The notes below the pieces were generated by a model that had not been told where the DNA came from, searched no databases, and saw nothing but the letters and a program-made list of their open reading frames with translations. A stretch of 28,024 bases of DNA from a virus, in IMG/VR virus record IMGVR_UViG_3300005511_000056, positions 1 through 28,024 of that record; one strand, given 5' to 3'. Below, in pieces: positions 16,007 through 22,881 of the stretch. Made by a program: the position numbers and the translations under genes. How positions within the stretch are numbered: the stretch's first letter is position 1; every line of letters begins with the position of its first letter.

Positions 16007-17571
16007 CGGCGCGCCTGAACCCCGTCGATCGCCTGGTCGCCTGGCTGGATCCGCAACGCGGACTCAACCGCCTGCGCAGCCGCACGCTGCTGGCGCACTA
16101 TGAGGCGGCGCGCCCGAGTCCGCAGCGCAAGTTCCGCCGCGACGGCGGATCGCCGAATTACTTGGTGCAGCAGGGCGCTGTCCCGCTGCGAAACCAGATG
16201 CGGTACCTCGACTGCAACCACGACCTGGTCGTCGGTTCGTTGGACGTGCTGGTGAACAACACGGTGGGCGCCCAGGGCATCGGTGTCGAGTTTCAGCCGC
16301 GCACGCTCAGCGGCGAGATCCACACCGAGTACGCCGCGGCGCTTGCGTCGGCCTGGCGCGATTGGCAACGTCGTCCCGAAGTCCGTTGGCAGCACAGCTA
16401 CTCACGCTGCCAACGACTGCTCGCCCGCACGCTGTACCGGGACGGCGAAGCCTTCGCGCAGCGCGTGCGCGGCGCAGTCCCCGGCCTGGACCACGGCACG
16501 CGCGTGCCGTACTCGCTGGAGTTGATGGAGCCCGACATGGTCCCGATGGACCACAGCGATCCGGCGCGCGGCATCCTGCAGGGCATCCAGCGCAACACCT
16601 GGGGTCGGCCGACGGGGTACTGGGTCCACAAGAGCCATCCGGGAGAGGCACTCGGCCTGCGTCCGGATCTGAAGGTGATACCGGCCAATCGCATGCTGCA
16701 CCTGGCGCACCTGCCGCGCATCGGCCAGCTGCGCGGTGTCACTCGCTTTGCCAGCGTCATTACCCGCATCGAGGACATCAAGGACTACGAGGAGTCCGAG
16801 CGCATCGCGGCAAAGGTGGCGGCGATGCTGACCGGCTACGTGAAGCGACAGGCGCCGGACGGTGGCGGGTACGAGGGGCCGCTGAAGGACGACAACGGCA
16901 ACGACCTGCCGCGCCAGATTGCGCTGTCGCCCGGCACGATCATCGACACGCTGGCCGTGGGCGAGGAGATCGGCCTCATTGACAGCAAGCGGCCGAATCC
17001 GAATCTGATCACGTTCCGAAACGGCCAGCTGCGCGCCTTCGCCGCCGGCATTAGCGCGAGCTACTCCAGTGTCAGCCGCAACTACGACGGCACGTACAGC
17101 AGCCAGCGGCAGGAGCTGGTCGAGCAGTGGGTGCACTACGCCTGCCTGACCGACGACTTCGTGACGATGGCGGTGCAGCCCAGTGTCGAGGACTTCATCG
17201 AGGTGGCCGACCTGTCCGGCCAGGTGCCGCGCCCGAAGGACGTTCGCCCCGGCACCGAAGACGACGTGCTCTACGTCGCGCCGGCGATGCCGTGGATCGA
17301 CATGGCCAAGGAAGCGACGGCCTGGCTGGTCCAGAGCCAAGCCGGCTTCATCTCCGAGGTCGAGGTGATCCGCAAGGCCGGCCGCAACCCGGAGACGGTG
17401 CTGGAGCAGATCGCCGGCTGGCGCAAGAAGGTCGAGGAGCGAGGGCTGCGCTTCAGTAGCGATGTGCGCAACCAGAACGCGAGCGGGCTGCCCAGCGCGC
17501 CGAAGCAGGGCGCCGAGGCGGAAGACAAGAACGCGAACGATGGGAAGGACGCAGATGCCGCCGAAGCATGA
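16003..17571 (+). CDS. Phage portal protein, lambda gpB family
   Basis: This is a 522-residue protein starting inside the gpW stop. Family landmarks are LNRLRSRTLLAHYEAA, NYLVQQGAVPLRNQMRYLDCNHDLVVGSLDVLVNNTVGAQGI, the wing region LELMEPDMVPMD, and SYSSVSRNYDGTYSSQRQELVEQW in the later half. The lambda-type portal is about 530 residues, so it is full length. Twelve copies would form the DNA entry ring at one capsid vertex. The C-terminal tail (after about residue 490) is charged and Ala/Glu-rich. It normally precedes the protease-capsid gene; here it is followed by lysis genes instead. Confidence 0.93.
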   Translation: MTARLNPVDRLVAWLDPQRGLNRLRSRTLLAHYEAARPSPQRKFRRDGGSPNYLVQQGAVPLRNQMRYLDCNHDLVVGSLDVLVNNTVGAQGIGVEFQPRTLSGEIHTEYAAALASAWRDWQRRPEVRWQHSYSRCQRLLARTLYRDGEAFAQRVRGAVPGLDHGTRVPYSLELMEPDMVPMDHSDPARGILQGIQRNTWGRPTGYWVHKSHPGEALGLRPDLKVIPANRMLHLAHLPRIGQLRGVTRFASVITRIEDIKDYEESERIAAKVAAMLTGYVKRQAPDGGGYEGPLKDDNGNDLPRQIALSPGTIIDTLAVGEEIGLIDSKRPNPNLITFRNGQLRAFAAGISASYSSVSRNYDGTYSSQRQELVEQWVHYACLTDDFVTMAVQPSVEDFIEVADLSGQVPRPKDVRPGTEDDVLYVAPAMPWIDMAKEATAWLVQSQAGFISEVEVIRKAGRNPETVLEQIAGWRKKVEERGLRFSSDVRNQNASGLPSAPKQGAEAEDKNANDGKDADAAEA

Positions 17572-17806
17572 GCAGCGCAGCCTGACTGAAGCCGACACCC
17601 AGGCCATCGCCGAGCAATTGGCCGCCCAGCTGGTCAGCCGGCTCGGGGACGAGCGCACCGCGCAGCGCTTGGTCAACGTGTGGGGTGGGTACGTCGACCG
17701 CCAGCTCGGCCGCGGCCTGCGTCGCCTCGCCATGTACGCCGTGATGGCGCTCCTCGGCCTCGGTGCCATCAAGTTCGACTGGTTCAGCCGCCTGCTGGGC
17801 AAGTGA
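17555..17806 (+). CDS. Small single-span membrane protein of the lysis region
   Basis: This is an 83-residue protein that overlaps the portal end by 17 bases. GGAAGG lies six bases before the ATG. Residues 1-50 form a charged, helical cytoplasmic part (TEADTQAIAEQLAAQLVSRLGDERTAQRLVN). Residues 58-75 are one membrane segment (LRRLAMYAVMALLGLGAIKF). Proteins of this design lie next to endolysins in many prophages and are often labelled holin-like, but one span with a long N-terminal domain is not a proven holin. A partner role in lysis timing is the best guess from position. Confidence 0.55.
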   Translation: MPPKHEQRSLTEADTQAIAEQLAAQLVSRLGDERTAQRLVNVWGGYVDRQLGRGLRRLAMYAVMALLGLGAIKFDWFSRLLGK

Positions 17807-17857
17807 CCCGCCGGCGGCCGGAAAGCTCAACAACACCCAAAACAGAGACGAAATCGA

Positions 17858-18424
17858 ATGGACTTCAACACAGCCTATGAAGCGGTGCTCGGCAAGGAAG
17901 CCGGCTACAGCGACGATCCGCGTGACAGTGGCGGCCAGACGAAGTACGGCATCACCGAGGCCGTGGCGCGTGCCTTCGGGTACGTCGGTCCGATGAACCT
18001 GCTCAGCCACGGCCAGGCCAAAGCGATCTACCGCGGCCGCTACTGGGATGCCTTGCAGCTCGATCAGGTCGCGAGCCTCGCGCCGGCCGTCGCGGGCGAG
18101 ATGTTCGACACCGCGGTAAACCTGGGCACCGACCAGGCGGCGACCTTCCTGCAGCGTGCGCTGAACGTGCTGAACAAGGACGCCAGCTGGTATCCCGATG
18201 TCACGGTCGACGGCCGCATCGGCGCCATGACGCTCGCCTCCCTGCGCGAATACGTGCGCCGCCGCGGTGCTGAAGGCGCGACGGTGCTGCTGCGAGCACT
18301 CAACGCGCTACAGGGGGCGTTCTACATTGACCTGGCCACGCGCCGGGCGAAGGACGAGGCCTTCGTATACGGCTGGCTTCTGAACCGCGTCGAGATCGCG
18401 CCGGCTGCTGGAGGGAAGGTCTGA
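17858..18424 (+). CDS. Endolysin, glycoside hydrolase family 108 with PG-binding domain
   Basis: This is a 188-residue muramidase-type lysin. The GH108 signature near the N-terminus (KEAGYSDDPRDSGGQTKYGIT) contains the expected catalytic Glu at position 14. EMFDTAVNLGTDQAATFLQRALN follows and is conserved in the family. Residues from about 100 on (DVTVDGRIGAMTLASLREYV) match the PG_binding_3 domain. No signal peptide is present, so release would need a holin, which is encoded next: the stop and the holin ATG share one base. It degrades peptidoglycan at the end of the lytic cycle. Confidence 0.92.
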   Translation: MDFNTAYEAVLGKEAGYSDDPRDSGGQTKYGITEAVARAFGYVGPMNLLSHGQAKAIYRGRYWDALQLDQVASLAPAVAGEMFDTAVNLGTDQAATFLQRALNVLNKDASWYPDVTVDGRIGAMTLASLREYVRRRGAEGATVLLRALNALQGAFYIDLATRRAKDEAFVYGWLLNRVEIAPAAGGKV

Positions 18425-18981
18425 TGGATCCGATCAGCACCGCTTTCGCGCTCGCGCAGTTCGTGCCGGGCATCCTGAAGTGGATCACCGGCAGCGACCA
18501 AGCCGAGAAGGCGGCCACGGCGGTCATTGGCATCGCGAAGGAGGTCACTGGCAAGGACACAGGGCAGGGCGCTCTGAGCGCGATCCAGGCCGATCCTGCC
18601 GCCTTGCTGGCGTTCCGCCAGGCCGTGATGGCCAACGAGGCCGAGCTGGACAAGGCGTTCCTCGCCGATCGCCAGGACGCGCGCAAGCGCGACGTGCAGC
18701 TCGCCCAGCTCGGCCGCACGACGAAGCGCGCCGACCTGATGATCATTGGCGACGTGGTCGGCATGCTCGCTTGCCTGTCCGCGATGGTCTACGTGACCTG
18801 GCTCGGCGTGACCAAGGGCGGCGATGTCAACCCGCTGATCATGGCCCTCAACGGCCCGCTGGGCATGCTGACCCAGCAGTTCGCCAACGGCCTGCGCGAC
18901 GCGCACCAGTTCGAATTCGGATCGAGCCGCGGCTCGGCCGAGAAGACCGAATGGCTGGCGAAGTCGGCCGCGGTCAAGTAG
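18424..18981 (+). CDS. Holin, 3TM gene-transfer-release type
   Basis: This is a 185-residue protein that overlaps the endolysin stop. An N-terminal region (FALAQFVPGILKWITG) is weakly hydrophobic. The middle (DPAALLAFRQAVMANEAELDKAFLADRQDARKRDVQ) has the acidic-then-RxARxRD pattern of the 3TM holin family first described for gene transfer agents. Residues 103-125 (LMIIGDVVGMLACLSAMVYVTW) are the strongest membrane span. It ends in a segment with PLGMLTQQFANGLRD. The role would be to perforate the inner membrane and release the endolysin. The location right after the lysin supports this. Confidence 0.75.
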   Translation: MDPISTAFALAQFVPGILKWITGSDQAEKAATAVIGIAKEVTGKDTGQGALSAIQADPAALLAFRQAVMANEAELDKAFLADRQDARKRDVQLAQLGRTTKRADLMIIGDVVGMLACLSAMVYVTWLGVTKGGDVNPLIMALNGPLGMLTQQFANGLRDAHQFEFGSSRGSAEKTEWLAKSAAVK

Positions 18982-18996
18982 CCCGGACTCACTGAT

Positions 18997-19127
18997 GCGG
19001 CGCATCGGTGCGCCGCGCAAAGACAGAGCGACCTCCCGAGGTGTTGGAGCACCAGGGGAGGTCGCCGAATCCACAGGAAGTGTCCCTGTGAGCACAGCCA
19101 AGGCCCTGCCACCATCCGGATGGCGGC
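18997..19127 (+). promoter_or_regulatory. Leader with four consecutive hairpins before the adenine methylase gene
   Basis: Four inverted repeats follow one another after the holin stop. The first is 18997-19016 (8-bp stem, loop TCGG). The second is 19028-19065 (10-bp stem, then an inner 4-bp stem with a 6-base loop). The third is 19072-19090 (6-bp stem holding an AGGAAG ribosome-like site and a GTG). The fourth is 19108-19127, an imperfect palindrome. None has a T-run, so they are not ordinary terminators. The arrangement suggests RNA-level control of the methylase, or a small structured RNA. The stems are visible; the function is inferred. Confidence 0.45.
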
Positions 19128-19158
19128 GGCAGTTTATCTGCAACCTGGAAGCTCACTC

Positions 19159-19947
19159 ATGGCAAGTCCCATCGTCCCGTGGCTCGGCGGCAAACGCCGC
19201 CTGGCCGACCGCCTCATTCCCCTGTTCCCGCCGCACAAGTGCTACGTCGAGGTCTTCGCCGGTGGCGCGGCGCTGTACTTCCTGCGCCCGCCCGCCGAGG
19301 TCGAGGTCATCAACGACATCAACGGCGAACTGGTCAACCTGTACCGCGTGGTGAAGCACCACCTCGAGGAGTTCGTGCGCCAGTTCAAGTGGGCGCTGTC
19401 CAGCCGGGAGGTCTTCAAGTGGCTGCAGGACACGCCGCCCGAAACGCTGACCGATCTGCAGCGCGCGGCGCGGTTCTTTTACCTCCAGCACCAGTGCTTC
19501 GGCGGCAAGGTCGAAGGGCAAACCTGGGGTACCGCGACGACCGCGCCGCCGGTGAACCTGCTGCGCATCGAGGAGCAGCTCAGCGCCGCGCACCTGCGGC
19601 TCAGCCAAACCTTCGTCGAGCGGCTGCACTGGCGCGAGTGCCTGGAGCGCTACGACCGGCCGCACACATTCTTCTACATGGACCCACCGTACTGGGAGAC
19701 CGCCGGCTACGGCGTGCCGTTTCCGTTCGACGAGTACCGCGCCATGGCGCAGGCCTTCAAAGTGCTGAAGGGCAAGGCGATGCTGAGCATCAACGACCAC
19801 CCGGACATCCGCGAGTGCTTCGCGGGCTTCCCGATGGAAAGCCTGGACATCAGCTACACGGTCGGCGGTGGCGGCAAGGCAGCCGAGCGCAAGGAACTGG
19901 TCATCTGGTCGTGGGACACGCTTCGAGAGCCCGCAGGGCTCTTCTGA
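19159..19947 (+). CDS. DNA adenine methylase, D12 class (Dam-like)
   Basis: This is a 262-residue N6-adenine methyltransferase. The S-adenosylmethionine motif is PWLGGKRRL (residues 7-15) with VFAGGAALYF and INDINGELVNLYR after it. The catalytic motif is DPPY at residues 175-178. The length is that of phage Dam-type enzymes. GGAAG lies eight bases before the ATG at 19159; a longer in-frame start at 19120 lies inside the hairpin-rich leader and is disfavoured. Phage enzymes of this kind can protect DNA from restriction or change host gene regulation. The target base is adenine by family; the recognition sequence cannot be read from the protein. Confidence 0.9.
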   Translation: MASPIVPWLGGKRRLADRLIPLFPPHKCYVEVFAGGAALYFLRPPAEVEVINDINGELVNLYRVVKHHLEEFVRQFKWALSSREVFKWLQDTPPETLTDLQRAARFFYLQHQCFGGKVEGQTWGTATTAPPVNLLRIEEQLSAAHLRLSQTFVERLHWRECLERYDRPHTFFYMDPPYWETAGYGVPFPFDEYRAMAQAFKVLKGKAMLSINDHPDIRECFAGFPMESLDISYTVGGGGKAAERKELVIWSWDTLREPAGLF

Positions 19948-19977
19948 GCCGGCGCGTGCGCCCCTGGCCCGTCGCCC

Positions 19978-20232
19978 CTACGCGTCGGTGTGAAGCAGCA
20001 CCGGGGAGGTGAATTCCGCTCGGTAGCGTTCGGCGACGATGCTGGCGATCTCCCGCATGTTGGCCGTGTACGCGGTCAACCAGGTGTCGGGATCTGGTCC
20101 CGCGCCGTACTTCGTCTGCAAGAACTCCCTGGACGCCACGCCTTTCACGACGATGCCGTCCACGAAGATGTTGAACCTGATCGTCTCGCCGCTCGTGTCG
20201 AGCATCGGCCCCTCCACGCTGCCCCCGTCCAT
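19978..20232 (-). CDS. Small DUF1488-like protein
   Basis: This is an 84-residue reverse-strand protein. AGGAG lies eight bases before the ATG at 20232. The order IRFNIFVDGIVVKGVASREFLQ, then TWLTAYTANMREIASIVAERY, then PVLLHTDA resembles the DUF1488 layout: two strands, a helix around 'xxNrxrIxxIAxxkY', and a terminal 'LLTxxD'. It is convergent with the methylase and divergent from the SOS cassette, so the LexA box region could also control it. Longer frames starting upstream cross the SOS promoter and are disfavoured. Function is unknown. Confidence 0.6.
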   Translation of the reverse strand: MDGGSVEGPMLDTSGETIRFNIFVDGIVVKGVASREFLQTKYGAGPDPDTWLTAYTANMREIASIVAERYRAEFTSPVLLHTDA

Positions 20233-20348
20233 TGCTCTTTCTCCTGCTGGCTCATTGCCCATGTCATAGAGATCGCAACCCTTCGGCGCGGCATTCTGCG
20301 ACCGCCGTGTCGTCGCGTCCAGACGTCTGTACAGCGATAGTAGTGCCT

Positions 20349-20377
20349 TTGATGACTGTATAAACATACAGTATATT
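20349..20377 (+). promoter_or_regulatory. SOS promoter: LexA box within a sigma70 promoter
   Basis: The -35 TTGATG (20349-20354) and -10 TATATT (20372-20377) are 17 bases apart. The spacer contains CTGTATAAACATACAG at 20356-20371, a perfect match to the LexA consensus CTGT-N8-ACAG. Bound LexA would cover the polymerase contact region and DNA damage would relieve it. Predicted transcription starts at about 20384, at the ATG of the next gene, so the message may be leaderless. Confidence 0.85.
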
Positions 20378-20383
20378 GGGGTC

Positions 20384-20575
20384 ATGAACTCGCCGAGCTT
20401 TTCGTCCAACTCATGGCTGTATCGAGTGTCGAAGCGACTGCAGGCGCAGTGGCCCACGGTGGACCCTGTCCGACTGGATGACATCGCACTCGACCTGTGG
20501 AAGGACGAGCGGCTGCGAGCCATGGCGCCCGAAGAAGCGGCCGTCGCCTGGCTGCGCCCTGTACTGCCGGAATGA
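20384..20575 (+). CDS. Small unknown protein, first gene of the SOS cassette
   Basis: This 63-residue protein (MNSPSFSSNSWLYRVSKRLQ) has no recognised family. It is helical, basic at the start and acidic in the middle (VDPVRLDDIALDLWKDERL). The ATG lies at the predicted transcription start of the LexA-controlled promoter, with only GGGG two bases before it, so initiation may be leaderless. Its stop is two bases before the ATG of the next gene. Operon position with an SRAP protein suggests a role in DNA damage response, but the sequence shows none directly. Confidence 0.6.
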   Translation: MNSPSFSSNSWLYRVSKRLQAQWPTVDPVRLDDIALDLWKDERLRAMAPEEAAVAWLRPVLPE

Positions 20576-20576
20576 A

Positions 20577-20963
20577 ATGCTCGTTGATGTTGTCGAGATG
20601 CGGTGCCGGGGTGTGCGCATCGCCGAGGCCCAGCTGAAGATTGCCCAGCGGCATCGGGGCATGTTGAGCCTGAGCCCTGATCGACCTGGTCGAGATCCGC
20701 GCAACCCCGACCCGCCGCTGCTGGCCGGCTTGATCGCGGCCGACGGTTGCGCCTGGATCCTCCCGCCGCTCGACAAGGCGCGGGTGACGAAGATCAACGG
20801 GCGGGGAATGCTGATCCGTGGCCGCCAGGAGCTGAGGTCGACGCGATCGTCGCGAGCATCCGAGTGGTTCGATCAGACCTGGTGGGTGAGGGTGGTGGCG
20901 CCGGCCGCTGAATTGGCCGCGCTACAGTTTGAGGATGTGCAATCTGTACACCTCGCCAACTGA
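20577..20963 (+). CDS. Unknown protein of the SOS cassette
   Basis: This is a 128-residue protein starting MLVDVVEMRCRGVRIAEAQL. The notable segments are PLLAGLIAADGCAWILPPLDKARVTKINGRGMLIRGRQEL and SEWFDQTWWVRVVAP. Together they suggest a small beta-barrel-like fold; no family is recalled with confidence. It overlaps the start of the SRAP gene by 29 bases, which points to tight coupling, and follows the first cassette gene by one base. Because it sits between a LexA promoter and an abasic-site protein, a nucleic-acid role is plausible but not shown. Confidence 0.65.
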   Translation: MLVDVVEMRCRGVRIAEAQLKIAQRHRGMLSLSPDRPGRDPRNPDPPLLAGLIAADGCAWILPPLDKARVTKINGRGMLIRGRQELRSTRSSRASEWFDQTWWVRVVAPAAELAALQFEDVQSVHLAN

Positions 20964-21666
20964 GCAGGAGGTCTGGGACTACTGGGACATCAGTGGGCCG
21001 CTCGCGCCGCCCCGGTTCTTCGTTGAGGGGCATGTCGTGGCGCCCAAGAAGCAGGGGCAGTTCCTTCGGGCGAAGCTCAACACGCGCGAACTGGAGTACG
21101 CCGTCGGTCGCTGGCAGCTCGTGCCGACGAACTGGCCCGACATCGAGAAGTATCCGTACTCGACGCAGAACGCTCGATGGGAGAACAAGGTCCGCACCAG
21201 TCGCACCTATAAGCCCGTTTGGATGGCTGGCCAGCGCTGTGTGATTCCAGTGCGCAACTTCTATGAGCCATGCTGGGAGACGAATGAGCACGTCCCCTGG
21301 CGCCTCGAGAGCACCGATGGCAGTCCGCTCGGCCTGGCGGGTCTCTGGAACACGTGGGTGAACAAGCTGACGGGCGAGCTGGTCGAGACGTACACGATGA
21401 TCACGATCAACGCGGACGACCATCCCCTCATGCGGCGTATGCACAAGCCGACTCCCGATGATCCAGAGAAGCGCATGGTGGCGGTGCTGGCGCCGGAGGA
21501 TCAGCAAGCGTGGCTCTTCGGCACACCGACTGAGGCCGAGCGCGTGATCCGCCAGTGGCCGGAGGAGAGGTTCAAAGCTATGCCGATGCCAAAGCCGGAG
21601 CGTGCAAAGAGGGAGCGTTCAGCGCCGTCTGCAGACGGTGAGAGGCCGCAGAGAGATCTCTTTTGA
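20935..21666 (+). CDS. SRAP domain abasic-site processing protein (YedK/HMCES family)
   Basis: This is a 243-residue protein. SRAP proteins use Cys2, exposed after Met removal, to crosslink abasic sites in single-stranded DNA. The ATG at 20935 gives MCNLY with Cys2, which decides the start over a TTG six bases upstream. Active-site landmarks are RCVIPVRNFYEP (Glu111) and INADDHPLMRRMHKP (His163). The last 25 residues are basic. It is the third gene of the LexA-controlled cassette and overlaps the previous gene. It would shield abasic sites during phage or host replication under DNA damage. Confidence 0.9.
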   Translation: MCNLYTSPTEQEVWDYWDISGPLAPPRFFVEGHVVAPKKQGQFLRAKLNTRELEYAVGRWQLVPTNWPDIEKYPYSTQNARWENKVRTSRTYKPVWMAGQRCVIPVRNFYEPCWETNEHVPWRLESTDGSPLGLAGLWNTWVNKLTGELVETYTMITINADDHPLMRRMHKPTPDDPEKRMVAVLAPEDQQAWLFGTPTEAERVIRQWPEERFKAMPMPKPERAKRERSAPSADGERPQRDLF

Positions 21667-21835
21667 ACCGCAGCGCGCCGCCTCCTGCGAACGTGGGCCT
21701 TTAGGCTGCTCGGACGGCGCTCTCGCCTACAAGGATGCCGCCTGTTGCCGACGGCCATTGCAGCGAATCTCTGACACTGGCTTCTGGCGGCAGAGAGCAC
21801 CCTGGACGCCACGCAATATGGCTTAGGGAGTCAGC

Positions 21836-22156
21836 ATGCCAAACCAACGACACAGCAGCTACCGGGGGTGTTCCATCACCACGCGATGGACAGAGGTCTT
21901 ACCTCGACCTGAATGGGCAGAACGAGACGCGCTACTTTACGGGCCGGCGAAGCGGTTCACCGCCAGCTTTTCAGTCGAAGCGAGCGTCACCTGTGATGAG
22001 TCGTGGCAACAATTTCCGACGGCTGAGTTCGATACCTTTGCTCGTGCATCAGAGGGCGCGATGACCATGGCTCGGCAGATGATCGACGCCAAGCTTTCCG
22101 AACGGTTCAGAAAAATGACCCACTATGTGGGGGAACGAACAGAGCGTCTCCGCTGA
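21836..22156 (+). CDS. Hypothetical protein
   Basis: This is a 106-residue protein with AGGGAG five bases before the ATG. The first half is beta-like (YRGCSITTRWTEVLPRPEW, RFTASFSVEAS). The second half is helical (FDTFARASEGAMTMARQMIDAKL). It has no recognised domain, membrane segment or Cys cluster. It may belong to small stress-type proteins common in proteobacteria, but this is uncertain. It is 170 bases after the SRAP gene and could be the prophage edge or host DNA, since the tRNA fragment is 430 bases further on. Confidence 0.6.
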   Translation: MPNQRHSSYRGCSITTRWTEVLPRPEWAERDALLYGPAKRFTASFSVEASVTCDESWQQFPTAEFDTFARASEGAMTMARQMIDAKLSERFRKMTHYVGERTERLR

Positions 22157-22174
22157 TCGCGGGAAAGTGGTCGA

Positions 22175-22393
22175 ATGAAGACAGATGGTGCCGGTCCTGT
22201 CACCGAATTCCAAGCCGCAATTGCAGCTTGGGCAGACGCAGTTGAAGCGGTGGACCGCTACGCCTACGAAGTCACGACGGGGGCACACCTGGACGACCAG
22301 AAGCTGGCCGCTCTGAAAGAGGTGATGCAGACGGCTCGCACCATATGCGAGGAAGCCGCGACGCGAGCGACTGCCTTTCGCTCGCTGCACTGA
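22175..22393 (+). CDS. Small hypothetical protein
   Basis: This is a 72-residue protein (MKTDGAGPVTEFQAAIAAWADAVEAVDRYAYEV). It is acidic and almost entirely helical, with no domain recognised. The ribosome site is weak (GGAAAG about ten bases upstream). It lies 18 bases after the previous gene and probably shares its transcript. Nothing in the sequence indicates a function. Confidence 0.45.
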   Translation: MKTDGAGPVTEFQAAIAAWADAVEAVDRYAYEVTTGAHLDDQKLAALKEVMQTARTICEEAATRATAFRSLH

Positions 22394-22501
22394 CTAGTAC
22401 GTGCTCGCGGTGCCGGCAACCGCTGCCTCGCTCGTGGAATCCACATGCCGGCGGCATCGAATGGCTTCGCGCCGGTGCGGCCAGCCATCGTCACACTACT
22501 G

Positions 22502-22535
22502 GATATGAGACGGCATCTCATAAACGTCTCATATC
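22502..22535. repeat. Perfect 10-bp inverted repeat with 14-base spacer
   Basis: GATATGAGAC and GTCTCATATC flank 14 bases that include a further TCTCAT. The repeat sits between the last prophage-side gene and the tRNA-Asn fragment. It looks like a regulator or recombinase binding site rather than a terminator, as no T-run follows. Confidence 0.6.
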
Positions 22536-22548
22536 GGACCCAAACGAC

Positions 22549-22572
22549 AAAAGGCCCGCATCGCTGCGGGCC
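22549..22572 (-). terminator. Rho-independent terminator read from the tRNA-Asn side
   Basis: GGCCCGCA and TGCGGGCC form a perfect 8-bp stem with a 4-base loop (22553-22572), followed on the reverse strand by TTTT. It lies 11 bases beyond the 3' end of the tRNA-Asn fragment, where the terminator of an intact tRNA gene would lie. Confidence 0.75.
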
Positions 22573-22582
22573 CCGTCAATAC

Positions 22583-22630
22583 TGGCTCCTCGACCTGGCT
22601 CGAACCAGGGGCCTACGGATTAACAGTCCG
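22583..22630 (-). other. tRNA-Asn(GTT) 3' fragment, attachment-site remnant
   Basis: On the reverse strand this reads from the anticodon arm (anticodon GTT at 22624-22622, in loop CTGTTAA) through the T arm to an acceptor end GAGGAGCCA. The 5' half (acceptor 5' strand, D arm) is absent: similarity stops at about tRNA position 28. The T arm has lost one C, so its loop is six bases. It is not a functional gene. Such a 3' piece is the classic scar of an element that integrated in the tRNA's 3' end. Because the terminator lies on the acceptor side, the element DNA should lie to the right. Confidence 0.75.
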
Positions 22631-22698
22631 GAGTTCTCTCGTGGATGTTGCGATGGCTGGCAGCGCAGTCTGACGCGTCTCAGACCGACAGCGACACC

Positions 22699-22719
22699 GA
22701 ATCAGTCTTTTGCTGATTC
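22699..22719. repeat. 7-bp inverted repeat, possible terminator or binding site
   Basis: GAATCAG, loop TCTTTTG, CTGATTC form a perfect 7-bp stem. No T-run follows on either strand, so a binding site is as likely as a terminator. It lies between the tRNA fragment and the putative pore-former gene. Confidence 0.35.
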
Positions 22720-22881
22720 CTGGAGACGGTTCCAGCTGCTACGGTTACGAGTAAGCGAATGAAGCGCTGCGCGACAACGGTGGGCGATTTCGGATCAAAA
22801 ACTCTTCATAAGTCTCGGCTGTCTTGATGGTTGTCAATACCACTTAACGGCCAATCCTCGCAATGTAAAACGGGCGGCAAC

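Noticed and set aside
19088-19354. Possible small gene from GTG 19088 overlapping the methylase
   Set aside because: Only the first 25 or so residues look protein-like; the rest is the out-of-frame shadow of the methylase. It is kept as part of the leader observation, not called as a gene.
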